Below, one piece after another: positions 43,608 through 52,207 of a stretch of 64,000 bases of DNA (the stretch's first letter is position 1; every line of letters begins with the position of its first letter). Location: assembly GCA_964485395.1 (NCBI GenBank), contig CAZAJF010000023.1, forward strand, positions 1 through 64,000, given 5' to 3'. The notes beneath the pieces are model-generated. The model saw only the letters and a program-made list of their open reading frames with translations, was not told where the DNA came from and ran no database searches. Source of the DNA: JANNSO01 sp964485395. GTDB lineage: Bacteria; Spirochaetota; Spirochaetia; Treponematales; UBA12059. A program made the position numbers and the translations under genes.

Positions 43608-43685
43608 CTCTGTGCCTCTGTGGTAAAAACTTCTCAATTCCTCTTCATTCTCTTTCCTAACTCCGTGTCCTCCGTGTCTCCGTGC
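43608..43685 (-). repeat. CACAGAG/CACGGAG interspersed repeat motif
   Basis: The complement contains GGCACAGAG and, 40 bases away, CACGGAGACACGGAGGACACGGAG-like iterations (seen on the + strand as CTCTGTGCCTCTGTGG at 43608-43623 and CTCCGTGTCCTCCGTGTCTCCGTG at 43661-43684). I recognise this iterated CACAGAG/CACGGAG pattern as recurring in intergenic DNA of many environmental bacteria, of unknown function. Confidence 0.6.
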
Positions 43686-43717
43686 TACTCTTCATAAATA
43701 TTCCCAAATCCTCTATC

Positions 43718-43753
43718 TTGCCAGTTTTCGTCTCCCTCATTATACTCCCCCCA
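43718..43753 (+). promoter_or_regulatory. Sigma-70 promoter placing +1 on the purH C-half start codon
   Basis: TTGCCA at 43718-43723, 17-base spacer, TATACT at 43741-43746. The predicted +1 is the A of the ATG at 43753. Upstream bases are CCCCCC, not a ribosome-binding site. Leaderless mRNA predicted. Confidence 0.75.
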
Positions 43754-45009
43754 TGGAAACCAAGAAGCTTTCTTCCCTCTACAAGGACTTCGCCGACGAC
43801 GTATTTCCTGCCTCCATGGAAATAATCTTCCGCGACGCAGCGGGCAATCCCACCACGCTCAACTATGAAAAAGTGGAGTGGACCGTGGATGGCCAAAAGC
43901 GCGGACTGCGCTACGGCGAGAATCCGGACCAGTCGGCGGCGCTCTACAAGCCGCTAGCCTGCAACATAAGCCTCGCGGGCGGCGAGTTGGCCGTGCCCGA
44001 AGGAAAGCTCGTAAGCTCGGCGGAATTGCTTCAATTCGGCAAGCATCCAGGCAAGACAAATCTTACCGACGTGGACAGCGCCTTGGCGATTCTCCGCTAC
44101 CTGATGGATAAACCCGCCTGCGCCATCATGAAGCATAATAATCCTTCCGGCGTCGCCATCGGCTCGACGGTCGCCGAGGCGTATCACCACGCGTATTTCG
44201 CCGACAGGATCGCCGCGTTCGGCGGAGCAGTCGTAACCAACCGCGTCATCGATCTGGAAACGGCGCAGGCAATCGCGGAATCCTACTGCGAGGTGGTAGC
44301 GGCTCCCGACTTCGGCCCCGGCGCCCTCGATGTGCTCGCCGCAAAAAAAAATCTTCGCATCATGCGCCTGCCAAAAATCGCGGACCTAGCGCGCTACGCC
44401 CCCGTCCGCAATCTTGACTTCCGAACCCTGCTGGACGGCGGCTGCGTCGTGCAGCTTTCCTTCGCCTCGCGCATCCGGAGCGCAGAAGACTTTCTGCCCG
44501 CCGAATGCGATTACAAAGGCACGCATTACGCGGTACGGCGCGAACCCACGGAATCCGAGCTTTCGGATATGCTGTTCGGCTGGGCCGTAGAGTGCGGCGT
44601 TACCAGCAATTCGGTCATTTTCGTCAAGGATGGCAAAACCATAGGCATCGGCACGGGCGAGCAGGACCGCGTGGGCGTCGCCGAGATTGCCCGGTACAAG
44701 GCCTATGGCAAGCGCCAGGACAGGCTGTGCTGGGAACGTCACGGCATAGCATGGAACGAATGCGCAGACAGCGCGAAAAAAGCCGCCATAGAGGCGGAAG
44801 TGCGCGAAACCAAGGCGCTTCTTCCCGGTTCGGTCATGGTCTCGGATGCCTTTTTCCCGTTCCGCGACGGCATCGCCGTTGGGGTGGAGCAGGGCGTCAC
44901 GGCGGTCGTTCAGCCTGGAGGGGCAATGCGCGATTTCGATATCATCACTGCCTGCAATGAATCCGGCGTGGCCATGAAATTTACCGGTCAGCGCTGTTTC
45001 AGGCACTGA
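43753..45009 (+). CDS. purH: AICAR formyltransferase (separate PurH C-terminal half)
   Basis: Transfers the formyl group of 10-formyl-tetrahydrofolate to AICAR. 418 residues match the AICARFT domain: LRYGENPDQSAALY near residue 51, the catalytic KHNNPSGVA (Lys-His near residue 126), and SDAFFPFRDGI near the C-terminus. No IMP cyclohydrolase domain is attached; that activity is encoded separately at 37468. The formyl donor is made by FolD encoded 5 kb away. Start codon lies at the predicted +1 and no ribosome-binding site precedes it. Confidence 0.92.
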   Translation: METKKLSSLYKDFADDVFPASMEIIFRDAAGNPTTLNYEKVEWTVDGQKRGLRYGENPDQSAALYKPLACNISLAGGELAVPEGKLVSSAELLQFGKHPGKTNLTDVDSALAILRYLMDKPACAIMKHNNPSGVAIGSTVAEAYHHAYFADRIAAFGGAVVTNRVIDLETAQAIAESYCEVVAAPDFGPGALDVLAAKKNLRIMRLPKIADLARYAPVRNLDFRTLLDGGCVVQLSFASRIRSAEDFLPAECDYKGTHYAVRREPTESELSDMLFGWAVECGVTSNSVIFVKDGKTIGIGTGEQDRVGVAEIARYKAYGKRQDRLCWERHGIAWNECADSAKKAAIEAEVRETKALLPGSVMVSDAFFPFRDGIAVGVEQGVTAVVQPGGAMRDFDIITACNESGVAMKFTGQRCFRH

Positions 45010-45046
45010 TCTGCGCCAAACGCTTTACGCTTACGGTTTTTTTGGT

Positions 45047-45052
45047 TATATT
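45047..45052 (+). promoter_or_regulatory. -10 element of the small membrane protein gene
   Basis: TATATT at 45047-45052 with TTTACG 17 bases upstream (45024-45029). The leader of about 80 bases ends in AAGGAGG. Confidence 0.5.
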
Positions 45053-45137
45053 TACTTGAAGTATCGCTTTAAGCGCGTAGCGTGTTCCGGTTCGCCGTCG
45101 GGTGCCGGTTGAGCGATGGCAATAGAAGGAGGATTTT

Positions 45138-45491
45138 ATGTCTGACAATTATCCGGTAGCTGCCGAAGTCGTTCGAAAAAACGGCGTGCGCGGTATCTTT
45201 TCCACCGCGGGCGGCGTTGGCTTACTGATCGTCAAAGCGCTCATCGGCTTCGGCCCCGTCGGTTTCATAGTCGGCGGCGCCATGATCGTACTTGGCATCG
45301 GCGGTCTGTTCAGCAAAAATAAGGATAAAATCACTACGACCGTCCTTTCGGTCATCGCAGGCTTGGGCGTGGCCATCTTGATCCCGCACAGTCCCGTTCC
45401 CACCCTTATCGGCCTCGGAGCCTTGGGCCTGCTGATCTACGGCGGCGTGAACCTGTTCAAGTTTTTTAAAGGTATCAAGTCCCGCGCTTGA
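45138..45491 (+). CDS. Small membrane protein of unknown function
   Basis: 117 residues with three hydrophobic Gly/Ile-rich segments (about 25-55, 65-85, 88-108). The segment GLLIVKALIGFGPVGFIVGGAMIVLGIGGLF resembles phage-shock or lysis-type helix pairs, but I recognise no family. AAGGAGG precedes the ATG and a terminator follows, so it is a real single-gene unit. Function unknown. Confidence 0.7.
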   Translation: MSDNYPVAAEVVRKNGVRGIFSTAGGVGLLIVKALIGFGPVGFIVGGAMIVLGIGGLFSKNKDKITTTVLSVIAGLGVAILIPHSPVPTLIGLGALGLLIYGGVNLFKFFKGIKSRA

Positions 45492-45512
45492 TGTGCCTTG
45501 GTTTTGGTATGC

Positions 45513-45543
45513 GCGACTCTCCCCGGAGGGTCGCTTTTTTTTT
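45513..45543 (+). terminator. Intrinsic terminator before miaB
   Basis: GCGAC (45513) pairs with GTCGC (to 45534) through a stem of nine pairs with one wobble and a four-base loop, followed by nine T. Confidence 0.85.
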
Positions 45544-45570
45544 GGTTCTTTGGTATTCTGAAGACCGATT

Positions 45571-46884
45571 ATGCGATATTTTATAGAAACCTACGGGTGC
45601 CAGATGAACAAGGCGGAAAGTTCAGCCCTCGAAACAATCTGCGCCGAACGCGGTTGGCAGGCAGCCGAGGGGCCCGAATCGGCAAACCTCATCCTCATCA
45701 ATACCTGTTCCGTCAGGATCACGGCCGAAAACCGCGCCTGGGGCCGCATATCCTATTTCGCGGCGCAGAAGAAACTGCGGTCCTTCACCTTCGTGGTCAC
45801 GGGCTGCATGGCGGAGCGCCTCAAGAAAGCCATGCAGGAAAAACAGCCCGCCATTGATTACGTCCTTGGAAATTTCCAGAAACAGGCTTTTGGCCTGATA
45901 TTGGACGCCACCGAGGCCGGGAGGCGGCCTGTGGTTATAGAAGAATCACCGGTTTTTCAATTCGCGCGCACGCACATGGAATCGGGCAGCTTCAAGGCGT
46001 TCGTACCCATCATGCACGGATGCGATAATTTCTGCTCGTACTGCATCGTACCCTACGTTCGCGGACGCGAGGTCTCCCGCGCACCCGACGCAATCATGGA
46101 AGAGCTCCGCGCCCTGGCCGACCGGGGCGTCAAGGAAGTAACGCTCCTCGGCCAGAACGTAAACTCGTATTCATATGGCTCAGGCGACGATCGCCTGTCG
46201 TTTCCGGCGCTTCTAGCCCGGATCGCCGCCGCCGCAAGGCCGGACGGCATCGAGCGAATCCGCTTCGTAACGAGCCACCCCAAGGATCTTTCCGAGGAAA
46301 CCTTGCGCGTTTTAGCCGCCAATCCCATCTTTGCACGGCATATCCATCTGTGCGTCCAGCACGGGTCCAACGCCGTCCTGCAAGCCATGAATCGAAAATA
46401 CACCGTCGAGTCCTATGTCGCGCTCGTGGAGCTCATCAGAAAATATCTGCCGGACGTCTCGCTTTCTACCGATATTCTAATCGGATTCCCCGGTGAGACC
46501 GAGGCTGATGTCGAGGCGACCCTCGAGCTCATGAAAACAGTGCGCTTCGCCTACGCGTTCATGTATCATTTCAATCCGCGGGAAGGCACCCCGGCGGCGG
46601 GCATGCCCGGCCAGATTCCTTCGCCGGTGAAGCTTTCCAGGCTGGCGCGGGTCATCGCGCTTCAGAAAGAGATCGGGGCACAGGTGATGCGCTCGTTCCT
46701 GGGCAGGGAGATGCCGGTGCTGGTCGAGTCCATTTCGCGCAAGAACGAGGCGGAAGTGCTGGCCCGAACCGACCAGGACATGATGGTGGTATGTCCGGGA
46801 AGCCCTTCGCTCATCGGAAAATTCGCGACGGTAAAGTTGCTGTCGCTGAAAGGGAACACGTTCAAAGGCATTCTGCTGCCTTAA
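45571..46884 (+). CDS. miaB: tRNA-i6A37 methylthiotransferase MiaB
   Basis: Radical-SAM enzyme of 437 residues adding the methylthio group to i6A37 of tRNA. Auxiliary cluster cysteines are Cys10, Cys46 and Cys79; the radical-SAM cluster is Cys151, Cys155, Cys158 in CDNFCSYC; a C-terminal TRAM domain ends the protein. An extended -10 (TGGTATTCT, 45551-45559) puts transcription start about five bases before the ATG, so the leader is too short for a ribosome-binding site. Highly confident family call. Confidence 0.96.
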   Translation: MRYFIETYGCQMNKAESSALETICAERGWQAAEGPESANLILINTCSVRITAENRAWGRISYFAAQKKLRSFTFVVTGCMAERLKKAMQEKQPAIDYVLGNFQKQAFGLILDATEAGRRPVVIEESPVFQFARTHMESGSFKAFVPIMHGCDNFCSYCIVPYVRGREVSRAPDAIMEELRALADRGVKEVTLLGQNVNSYSYGSGDDRLSFPALLARIAAAARPDGIERIRFVTSHPKDLSEETLRVLAANPIFARHIHLCVQHGSNAVLQAMNRKYTVESYVALVELIRKYLPDVSLSTDILIGFPGETEADVEATLELMKTVRFAYAFMYHFNPREGTPAAGMPGQIPSPVKLSRLARVIALQKEIGAQVMRSFLGREMPVLVESISRKNEAEVLARTDQDMMVVCPGSPSLIGKFATVKLLSLKGNTFKGILLP

Positions 46885-46923
46885 GCGCCTGGAATTTCGA
46901 GTCTTTGAGTCGGGAGGCCGTAC

Positions 46924-47292
46924 ATGCCCTGGAAGTTACTTTTTTTTATTCTCGTCACCGCGCTCGCGCTGACCTTCATCGGGTTCAATCTCGGGAACTC
47001 GAGCGATATTTCCCTTGTGTTCCACACGTTTGGCGACGTGCCTGTCGTCATTACCATCCTGGCCTCGTTCCTCTTCGGCCTGCTCGTGGCGTTCTTCTTT
47101 ACCGTAGGCAGGCTTGCGGGCAAAGGACGCCGGGATTCCAAGCAGCGGCTTTCGGCTCCTGCCCCAAGCTCCGCCGGTCAGATTTCCCAGCCAAGCGCGG
47201 ACGCTTCCGAGCCTTTCAAGCCGGATGTGCCCGTTTCCCCGCCGGGTAAGGCAAAGCCTAAGGGGCGGGCAAAAAGCCCGGACAAGCTTTGA
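46924..47292 (+). CDS. LapA-domain membrane protein
   Basis: 122 residues: two membrane helices (about 5-24 and 38-60) with FIGFNLGNSSDISLVFHTFGDVP between them, the pattern of the lipopolysaccharide-assembly LapA/DUF1049 domain. A short basic, Pro-rich tail follows. GGGAGG lies seven bases before the ATG. Spirochaetes without standard LPS still carry such genes, so the role is unclear. Confidence 0.75.
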   Translation: MPWKLLFFILVTALALTFIGFNLGNSSDISLVFHTFGDVPVVITILASFLFGLLVAFFFTVGRLAGKGRRDSKQRLSAPAPSSAGQISQPSADASEPFKPDVPVSPPGKAKPKGRAKSPDKL

Positions 47293-47330
47293 ATACGCGC
47301 GTGGCCAGATGCCTTTTTCGTAAAAATTTC

Positions 47331-48353
47331 ATGAATGGATTGCATATGAGATTCTTGCTTTTCGTGTTGGCTTTTTCGTGCTGCGCCGGGTTCGCGTTTC
47401 CGCAGGCTGCGTCTCCCGGGATGTCCGCAGATAAACGCAAGGAATTCGTCGCGGCATCGGCGCTCCCCGGATTCTCGGAGAAGGTGCTTGCGTACGTCGC
47501 GACGCTCAAGGATACGCCCGCCGCCCTGGCCGTGCTGGACGACATGATAGCCTTGCCGCTGTCCCCCCGGGACACAATCGCCTTGCTGCGCGAAAAGGCC
47601 GCGCTCCTCGAGATCCTCGGCTCGTGGAAGCTGGCTGCCGAAGCCTGGTCCCTGGTTCAAGCGGGCTCTCCAGGTACCCCGGCCGACACCGATGCCCTGC
47701 TGTCCGCCGCCGTCTGCCTTCTCAACACCGGTGACGTTTCCGCCACTTTGGCGCTGACTGCCTCCGTGGATTACTCCAAGCTGGACAGGTCCAAGGCAAG
47801 CCAATTCATGCTCGTGTCCGCTTGGGCCGAGTATATGCGGGGAAACAACCTCAAGGCATCGGTTTTGGCAAATTCGGCGCTTGCCTCCGATAATGTTTTT
47901 TTACGGTTCCAGGCGTTGCTTCTGATGAAAAACGCCAGTACGGGCTCTGAAAGAACGGCATTTTCCAACCAACTTTCCGAGCTCATGAAAAAACAGCCGG
48001 AACTCGCCGATGCATTCGCGCCGTACATGCTTGGCAGCAGCGCCGCCTTTTCTCTGGTCGCGGCCGATCCCGAACCGGCAAAACAGGAAAAACAAGCCGA
48101 AAAACCTGCTGATCCCGAGGATTCGTCCCCCCCGAAATTCTATCAGGTCGGGGCTTTCGGCAAACTGGAAAACGCCAAGGAAATGGTCGAGCGGCTTAAA
48201 TCCGCCGGTATAAGCGGAATCCTCGCGACAAAAAAAAATAACTCGGAAACCCTGTACATCGTCTACGTGGACGGCGCGCCCGATCCTTCGGCCATCGTCC
48301 TCCGCCTGAAGGACGCCGGCCTTGAAGCCTGGCCGCTGGTTTCAGCCCCGTAG
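47331..48353 (+). CDS. Exported SPOR-domain protein
   Basis: About 340 residues. The frame begins at a TTG at 47289 overlapping the LapA stop; ATGs at 47331 and 47346 also fit, and the hydrophobic core MRFLLFVLAFSCCAGF starts at 47346, so the exact start is uncertain. TPR-like helices fill the middle. The C-terminal 70 residues (YQVGAFGKLENAKEMVERLK) are a SPOR domain, which binds denuded peptidoglycan at septa. Likely a periplasmic cell-division or envelope protein. Confidence 0.8.
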   Translation: MNGLHMRFLLFVLAFSCCAGFAFPQAASPGMSADKRKEFVAASALPGFSEKVLAYVATLKDTPAALAVLDDMIALPLSPRDTIALLREKAALLEILGSWKLAAEAWSLVQAGSPGTPADTDALLSAAVCLLNTGDVSATLALTASVDYSKLDRSKASQFMLVSAWAEYMRGNNLKASVLANSALASDNVFLRFQALLLMKNASTGSERTAFSNQLSELMKKQPELADAFAPYMLGSSAAFSLVAADPEPAKQEKQAEKPADPEDSSPPKFYQVGAFGKLENAKEMVERLKSAGISGILATKKNNSETLYIVYVDGAPDPSAIVLRLKDAGLEAWPLVSAP

Positions 48354-48369
48354 AATCTTCCTCCAGCCG

Positions 48370-49920
48370 CTACTTGGGGCCGGAAACGCTCCGCTCGTAT
48401 ACCGTCGGCTCATCGTTCGTCGCCTTCAATCCCATGATTCCGACGGTTACGGGCGCAAGGGTCAAGGTCTGCATGACTCGCCCGTCCTTGGTCGTGCGCA
48501 TTACGCTCTCCACGGAATATGAATGACGGGTGACCGAGTCCTTATCGTTGACCTTGATGCTTCGCATGTCCAGTACGGTCGTTCCGGAAATGGAGAATAC
48601 GGTATAGATGCCTTCTTCCTTCTGGGAAGAGGCGTTTAAGGAATAATTGGGATAATCGAGGTTGAGTATCGATCCGTCGGAGGCTGAATACGCGCCGGTC
48701 ATCCTGTCCTTGGATTCCACTGCCGTGGAAGGGGGCTTCCTGGACGACTTGGCAATTTCGTCCGACAGGCGCCGGTAGGTTCCGTCCCATTTTTTGGCGA
48801 TTTCCGCCTTGATGCGCAAGTCCTGGAATACGTTCACGGCGATGCTGTTTGGAGAGCTCAGTTCGATGTTTATAAGCCTCCGCAGGTTTTGCACGGATTG
48901 ATTCCTGCATGAGATGTAGATGCCGTACCTGTTCAGGTCCGAGGTTTCCCACTGAAACAGCTCGAGGCTTCCCTCGCCAGAGAAGAAGAGCGTCTTGTCG
49001 CGTATCTGGAACGTTATGAAAAGAGCCTGGCTGGTGAGGGGATCGATGGATTCCTTGTACCAGATTCCGTCGAGGAATCCCGTGAAGGTATCTATGTTGC
49101 CGTCCAGGATGGAGTCCACGAGAAGCTGGTTCGTGCTGCTGCCTGTGATTTTTTCTTCACTTGTTTTTTTGTAGGATTTCAGGGAGAAATCCCAGTTCCA
49201 TGTTTCCTTGATCTTGTCCAGGCTCAGTGCGCCGGCAGGCGCAGTTACGCCGGCGCCGTCCGCTCGCCAGAGCAGGATCGGAAAGCTCTCTGCGTTGGAC
49301 TGGCCGAGTTTGTAGCTCTCCGGCCGTTCCGTGGTTTGTAGTTCCACGTTATTGCCCGCGGCGGCAAAGACCGTGCTGAAATATAACCCCTGAGCGGACT
49401 TTGCGTCATTGGATTTCCAGAAGACGGTCATGGTCTGCTCGTTGCTCTCGTTGATACCCTGGCAGATGATATTGAGGTTGTGATCCCCGATCAGATCCTG
49501 GATGGAAAGCTGGAAGGTTTTTATTTTGGTGGCTAAAGTTTCGCCTTCCCAGGCCCTGGTCCAGCGGCGCGTAAGCGGGGAATAATCGGCGAGCACCACG
49601 CGCAGCTTTCCCGCGCTGTCGTTCGTGCGGCGCACGACGAGTATCTGCTCGTCTTCCTCATCCTCGAAATCTATATTATACGCGTACAGATCCAGCAGGG
49701 TCTCATCGGGATTCAACGCGATCGCGCTCGTCAGCTTCGTGGTCGTTTCGCGGTTCGGTTGTTCCCGGGTTTGGCCGGAGTTTGGCGTAATGCTGCGGTA
49801 GCGGACGGGCTCGGGCTTTTTTTTGATGCTTTCAGTCCTTGAAACCAGGAGAAAATAGGTCAAAAGGCCCAGTACTATCACGATTGCCGCAAGATAAAGT
49901 CGATATGTATACCGTTTCAT
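48370..49920 (-). CDS. Pallilysin-related membrane-anchored protein
   Basis: 516 residues with one N-terminal membrane anchor (about 9-27) and a long extracytoplasmic part. N-terminal region DETLLDLYAYNIDFEDEEDEQ suggests calcium-like acidic loops; the C-terminal 150 residues look beta-rich (lipocalin-like pattern). By position it corresponds to TP0751 (pallilysin) of T. pallidum, close to the VWA and cfpA genes, but it is about twice as long, and I find no HExxH zinc motif. An adhesin or envelope role is inferred from synteny alone. Confidence 0.55.
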   Translation of the reverse strand: MKRYTYRLYLAAIVIVLGLLTYFLLVSRTESIKKKPEPVRYRSITPNSGQTREQPNRETTTKLTSAIALNPDETLLDLYAYNIDFEDEEDEQILVVRRTNDSAGKLRVVLADYSPLTRRWTRAWEGETLATKIKTFQLSIQDLIGDHNLNIICQGINESNEQTMTVFWKSNDAKSAQGLYFSTVFAAAGNNVELQTTERPESYKLGQSNAESFPILLWRADGAGVTAPAGALSLDKIKETWNWDFSLKSYKKTSEEKITGSSTNQLLVDSILDGNIDTFTGFLDGIWYKESIDPLTSQALFITFQIRDKTLFFSGEGSLELFQWETSDLNRYGIYISCRNQSVQNLRRLINIELSSPNSIAVNVFQDLRIKAEIAKKWDGTYRRLSDEIAKSSRKPPSTAVESKDRMTGAYSASDGSILNLDYPNYSLNASSQKEEGIYTVFSISGTTVLDMRSIKVNDKDSVTRHSYSVESVMRTTKDGRVMQTLTLAPVTVGIMGLKATNDEPTVYERSVSGPK

Positions 49921-49952
49921 GGATTAAGCTTAACTCCGTTGTGACGAATAGC

Positions 49953-49982
49953 GCATCGTAAGATACGATTTTATTACGATGC
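49953..49982. other. Inverted repeat between nrnA and the pallilysin-related gene
   Basis: GCATCGTAA at 49953-49961 and TTACGATGC at 49974-49982 form a perfect nine-pair stem with a 12-base loop, no T-tract. Possible mRNA-processing hairpin inside the operon. Confidence 0.5.
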
Positions 49983-49984
49983 CT

Positions 49985-50980
49985 TCAAGTCTTGGTTTGA
50001 TTCAAGGACGCTGTGCACAATGCTATCATTTTTTCTTTTATCGCATCAAGCGCGAGCGTCGACTTGAAACCGGCCGCGGTTTTATGCCCGCCGCCGCCGA
50101 ATGTCTGCGCTATCTGGGCGACGTTTACCTTGCCTTTCGAACGCATCGAACAGCGTATGGCGCCGCTGCCGGTCGTCTCTTCCTTCAGGAAGATGGAGAC
50201 CTGGATGCTTTTGCTCTGCAAAGGAAGGTTGATGAGGTCCTCCGACTCTTCGTAGGTCGCGTGCGACTCCTCGAGAATCGCCTTCGTCATTACCTGCACG
50301 GCGATACGCTGGTCGTCAAACAGTTCCAGCGTGGATAAGACGTTCTTTCTCAGCAGCAGCATGCTGATAGCAGAGGATTCGTAGAGCGCCGAGTGTATGT
50401 AGGAAGGCTTGACGCCCGCTTTGGTCAATTCGAGGGCTGCGGTAAACGTCCCTGCGGTCGTTTTTGCGTAGGCGAAGGACCCGGTATCGAAAACTATCCC
50501 CGAGAAAAGCGCCACGGCTATGTCCAGGCTCAGGGGAACCCCGAGCCGCACGAGTATGCCGTAGACCATCTCGCAGGTCGACGACATGTCGGAAAGCGAG
50601 CAGGCCAATTTATCCGGGGAGCCGCCAGATTCGTGGTGATCGAGTATCAGTATGCGCTTGGCTTTGCCGATGACGATATCGGCCATTTCCCCGGCGAACT
50701 GTATGTCGTTCGTGTCTATCAGTATTACCGTCTGCTCGGAGATATCCATGCCGGCCAGGTTGCTCGCGGCCAGGCTTTCTATGATGCCCTTTTCGTCGAT
50801 GAATGAGTATTTCTGGCTGTAGGAATCCGCGTTGACCGCGCGCGCGCGCTTGCCGCACGCCAGGAGTCCCGAGAGCAGGGCATATTCGGCACCCAGGCCG
50901 TCCGCGTCCGGCGAGACATGTGATGTTAATAAAAAATCATTATTCTCTTTAAAGAACGCGGCTGCTTCGTCAAGGTTCAT
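49985..50980 (-). CDS. nrnA: DHH-family oligoribonuclease / phosphoesterase (NrnA type)
   Basis: Hydrolyses short oligonucleotides and 3'-phosphoadenosine 5'-phosphate. 331 residues. DHH motifs: His21, Asp25 and Asp27 in SHVSPDADG, Asp89 in LIDTND, and DHH at 114-116; the DHHA1 domain ends with FGGGGHKTAAGF. It overlaps the VWA gene start by four bases (ATGA), so they are one operon. Confidence 0.9.
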   Translation of the reverse strand: MNLDEAAAFFKENNDFLLTSHVSPDADGLGAEYALLSGLLACGKRARAVNADSYSQKYSFIDEKGIIESLAASNLAGMDISEQTVILIDTNDIQFAGEMADIVIGKAKRILILDHHESGGSPDKLACSLSDMSSTCEMVYGILVRLGVPLSLDIAVALFSGIVFDTGSFAYAKTTAGTFTAALELTKAGVKPSYIHSALYESSAISMLLLRKNVLSTLELFDDQRIAVQVMTKAILEESHATYEESEDLINLPLQSKSIQVSIFLKEETTGSGAIRCSMRSKGKVNVAQIAQTFGGGGHKTAAGFKSTLALDAIKEKMIALCTASLNQTKT

Positions 50981-51882
50981 CTTGGTTTTTTTTCTTCTTT
51001 CTTTTTCGTCCCGCGCCGAATGGCCAGCAGAACCGCAAGCGCTAAAAATACCGCGGCGGATGCGACGGTAATCAACAAGAGCGGATCGGGCGCGGAAACA
51101 GCGTTCCCCGCCCGATTCCCCGCTTCGCCGGCTCCGGCCGTTTCCCGTCCCTGCTCCGCGTCCGGCGTACCGGAGGACTGCGGATTGCCGGCCTGTACGT
51201 TCGAGGCTTGGGGATCCGAGGCCTGCGTACCCGAGGATTGCTTCCCTTCCGCCGAAGCGCCAGGAAGTAGTTCCGGCAGGCGCGGAGGAGGATCGGTCAG
51301 CGTTTTGAATATGGTCTGCGCGAATGCGTCCACCTGATCGGCGATTCCGTAGCCTACCGTGATTATGAAATAACCTTTTCTGGCAACCTTTTTCACGTAT
51401 TTTAAGAGGGGGTGGGAAATCGTATAGGTTGGCGAATAGTACTTCGTGTCTTTCGGGGCTTCCTGCCGTTCGTCGGTGATCAGCAGGATGTATTTAGCTC
51501 TTTCCGGATATCCCCGCTTGCGTATGAGGCCGTCCAGGCTGTCCAGCGCGCTTCCGATGTCCGTATAGACGCCGTCCGCCTTCAGGGATTGCAGCGTTCT
51601 CAGGCATTCGGCTTTTACCGATTCCCCGGAAATTTCATTTTCGAAAACTACCTTGCTTTCGCCGTAGAATTCGACGAGGGAAACCCAGTCGCCGATCTCC
51701 ACTAGAGGACCCAATACCGATTCTGCGGTAAAGATCCTGGCATCTTGGATAAATGGTTCCATGGACAGCGATGTATCGAAGAGGATGAAAAAATCTACAT
51801 TTACTTTTCTTTCGTCGGCGGCGATGTATAAGCTTGAAATGAGTATTGGTAATATCAGTAATATAGGAAGCCTTTTTCGCAT
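50977..51882 (-). CDS. Exported von Willebrand factor A domain protein
   Basis: 301 residues: signal peptide (1-20), VWA domain (about 28-210) with the metal site DTSLSM, a Thr in VYTDIGS and the Asp of ITDERQ, a low-complexity Ser/Gln/Gly linker (about 215-265) and a C-terminal membrane helix with a basic tail. Start at 51882 has GGAG six bases upstream; the longer frame (51945) is unlikely. By position it is the counterpart of TP0750, reported as a fibrinogen- and host-protein-binding protein in T. pallidum. Here a function in the periplasm or at the surface is possible. Confidence 0.8.
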   Translation of the reverse strand: MRKRLPILLILPILISSLYIAADERKVNVDFFILFDTSLSMEPFIQDARIFTAESVLGPLVEIGDWVSLVEFYGESKVVFENEISGESVKAECLRTLQSLKADGVYTDIGSALDSLDGLIRKRGYPERAKYILLITDERQEAPKDTKYYSPTYTISHPLLKYVKKVARKGYFIITVGYGIADQVDAFAQTIFKTLTDPPPRLPELLPGASAEGKQSSGTQASDPQASNVQAGNPQSSGTPDAEQGRETAGAGEAGNRAGNAVSAPDPLLLITVASAAVFLALAVLLAIRRGTKKKEEKKPR

Positions 51883-52207
51883 GGTTACTCCATCAAGCAC
51901 TAACAAGAATATAAAGTAGTTTCCACGAGATTCCCGCAAAAGCATTCAGGCCATGTATTTCTCTATAATAATGCAGTATTTCTTTCTGCATTGCAAGTAA
52001 AAATTATGGCATGGCTTCTGCATAACCTTAGTGCGCGGGACGCGAGACGCGAAAATCACGCTTGTTTTGGAATAGATTCCATAAAGTGAACGTATTCTTC
52101 TATTATAGCATTTTTATTGCAACTACTTTTTTTTAAAGGTACTTTACTTTTCCTCAGTTCAGGTTAAAATATGTCCAAGATATACACAGAAGTGTAAGGA
52201 GTGAACC
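51883..52207. other. 325-base divergent region between VWA gene and cfpA
   Basis: Contains a perfect hairpin AATGCAG/CTGCATT (51970-51976, 51986-51992), TATAAT at 51964-51969 without a good -35, and a candidate cfpA promoter (TTCAGG at 52158-52163, 17-base spacer, TATACA at 52181-52186). AAGGAG lies seven bases before the cfpA ATG. No gene seen. Confidence 0.5.

Noticed and set aside
43657..43896. 79-codon minus-strand frame ending in an ETRRTRS-like tail
   Set aside because: The tail is the translated CACGGAG repeat; the rest is antisense to purH.
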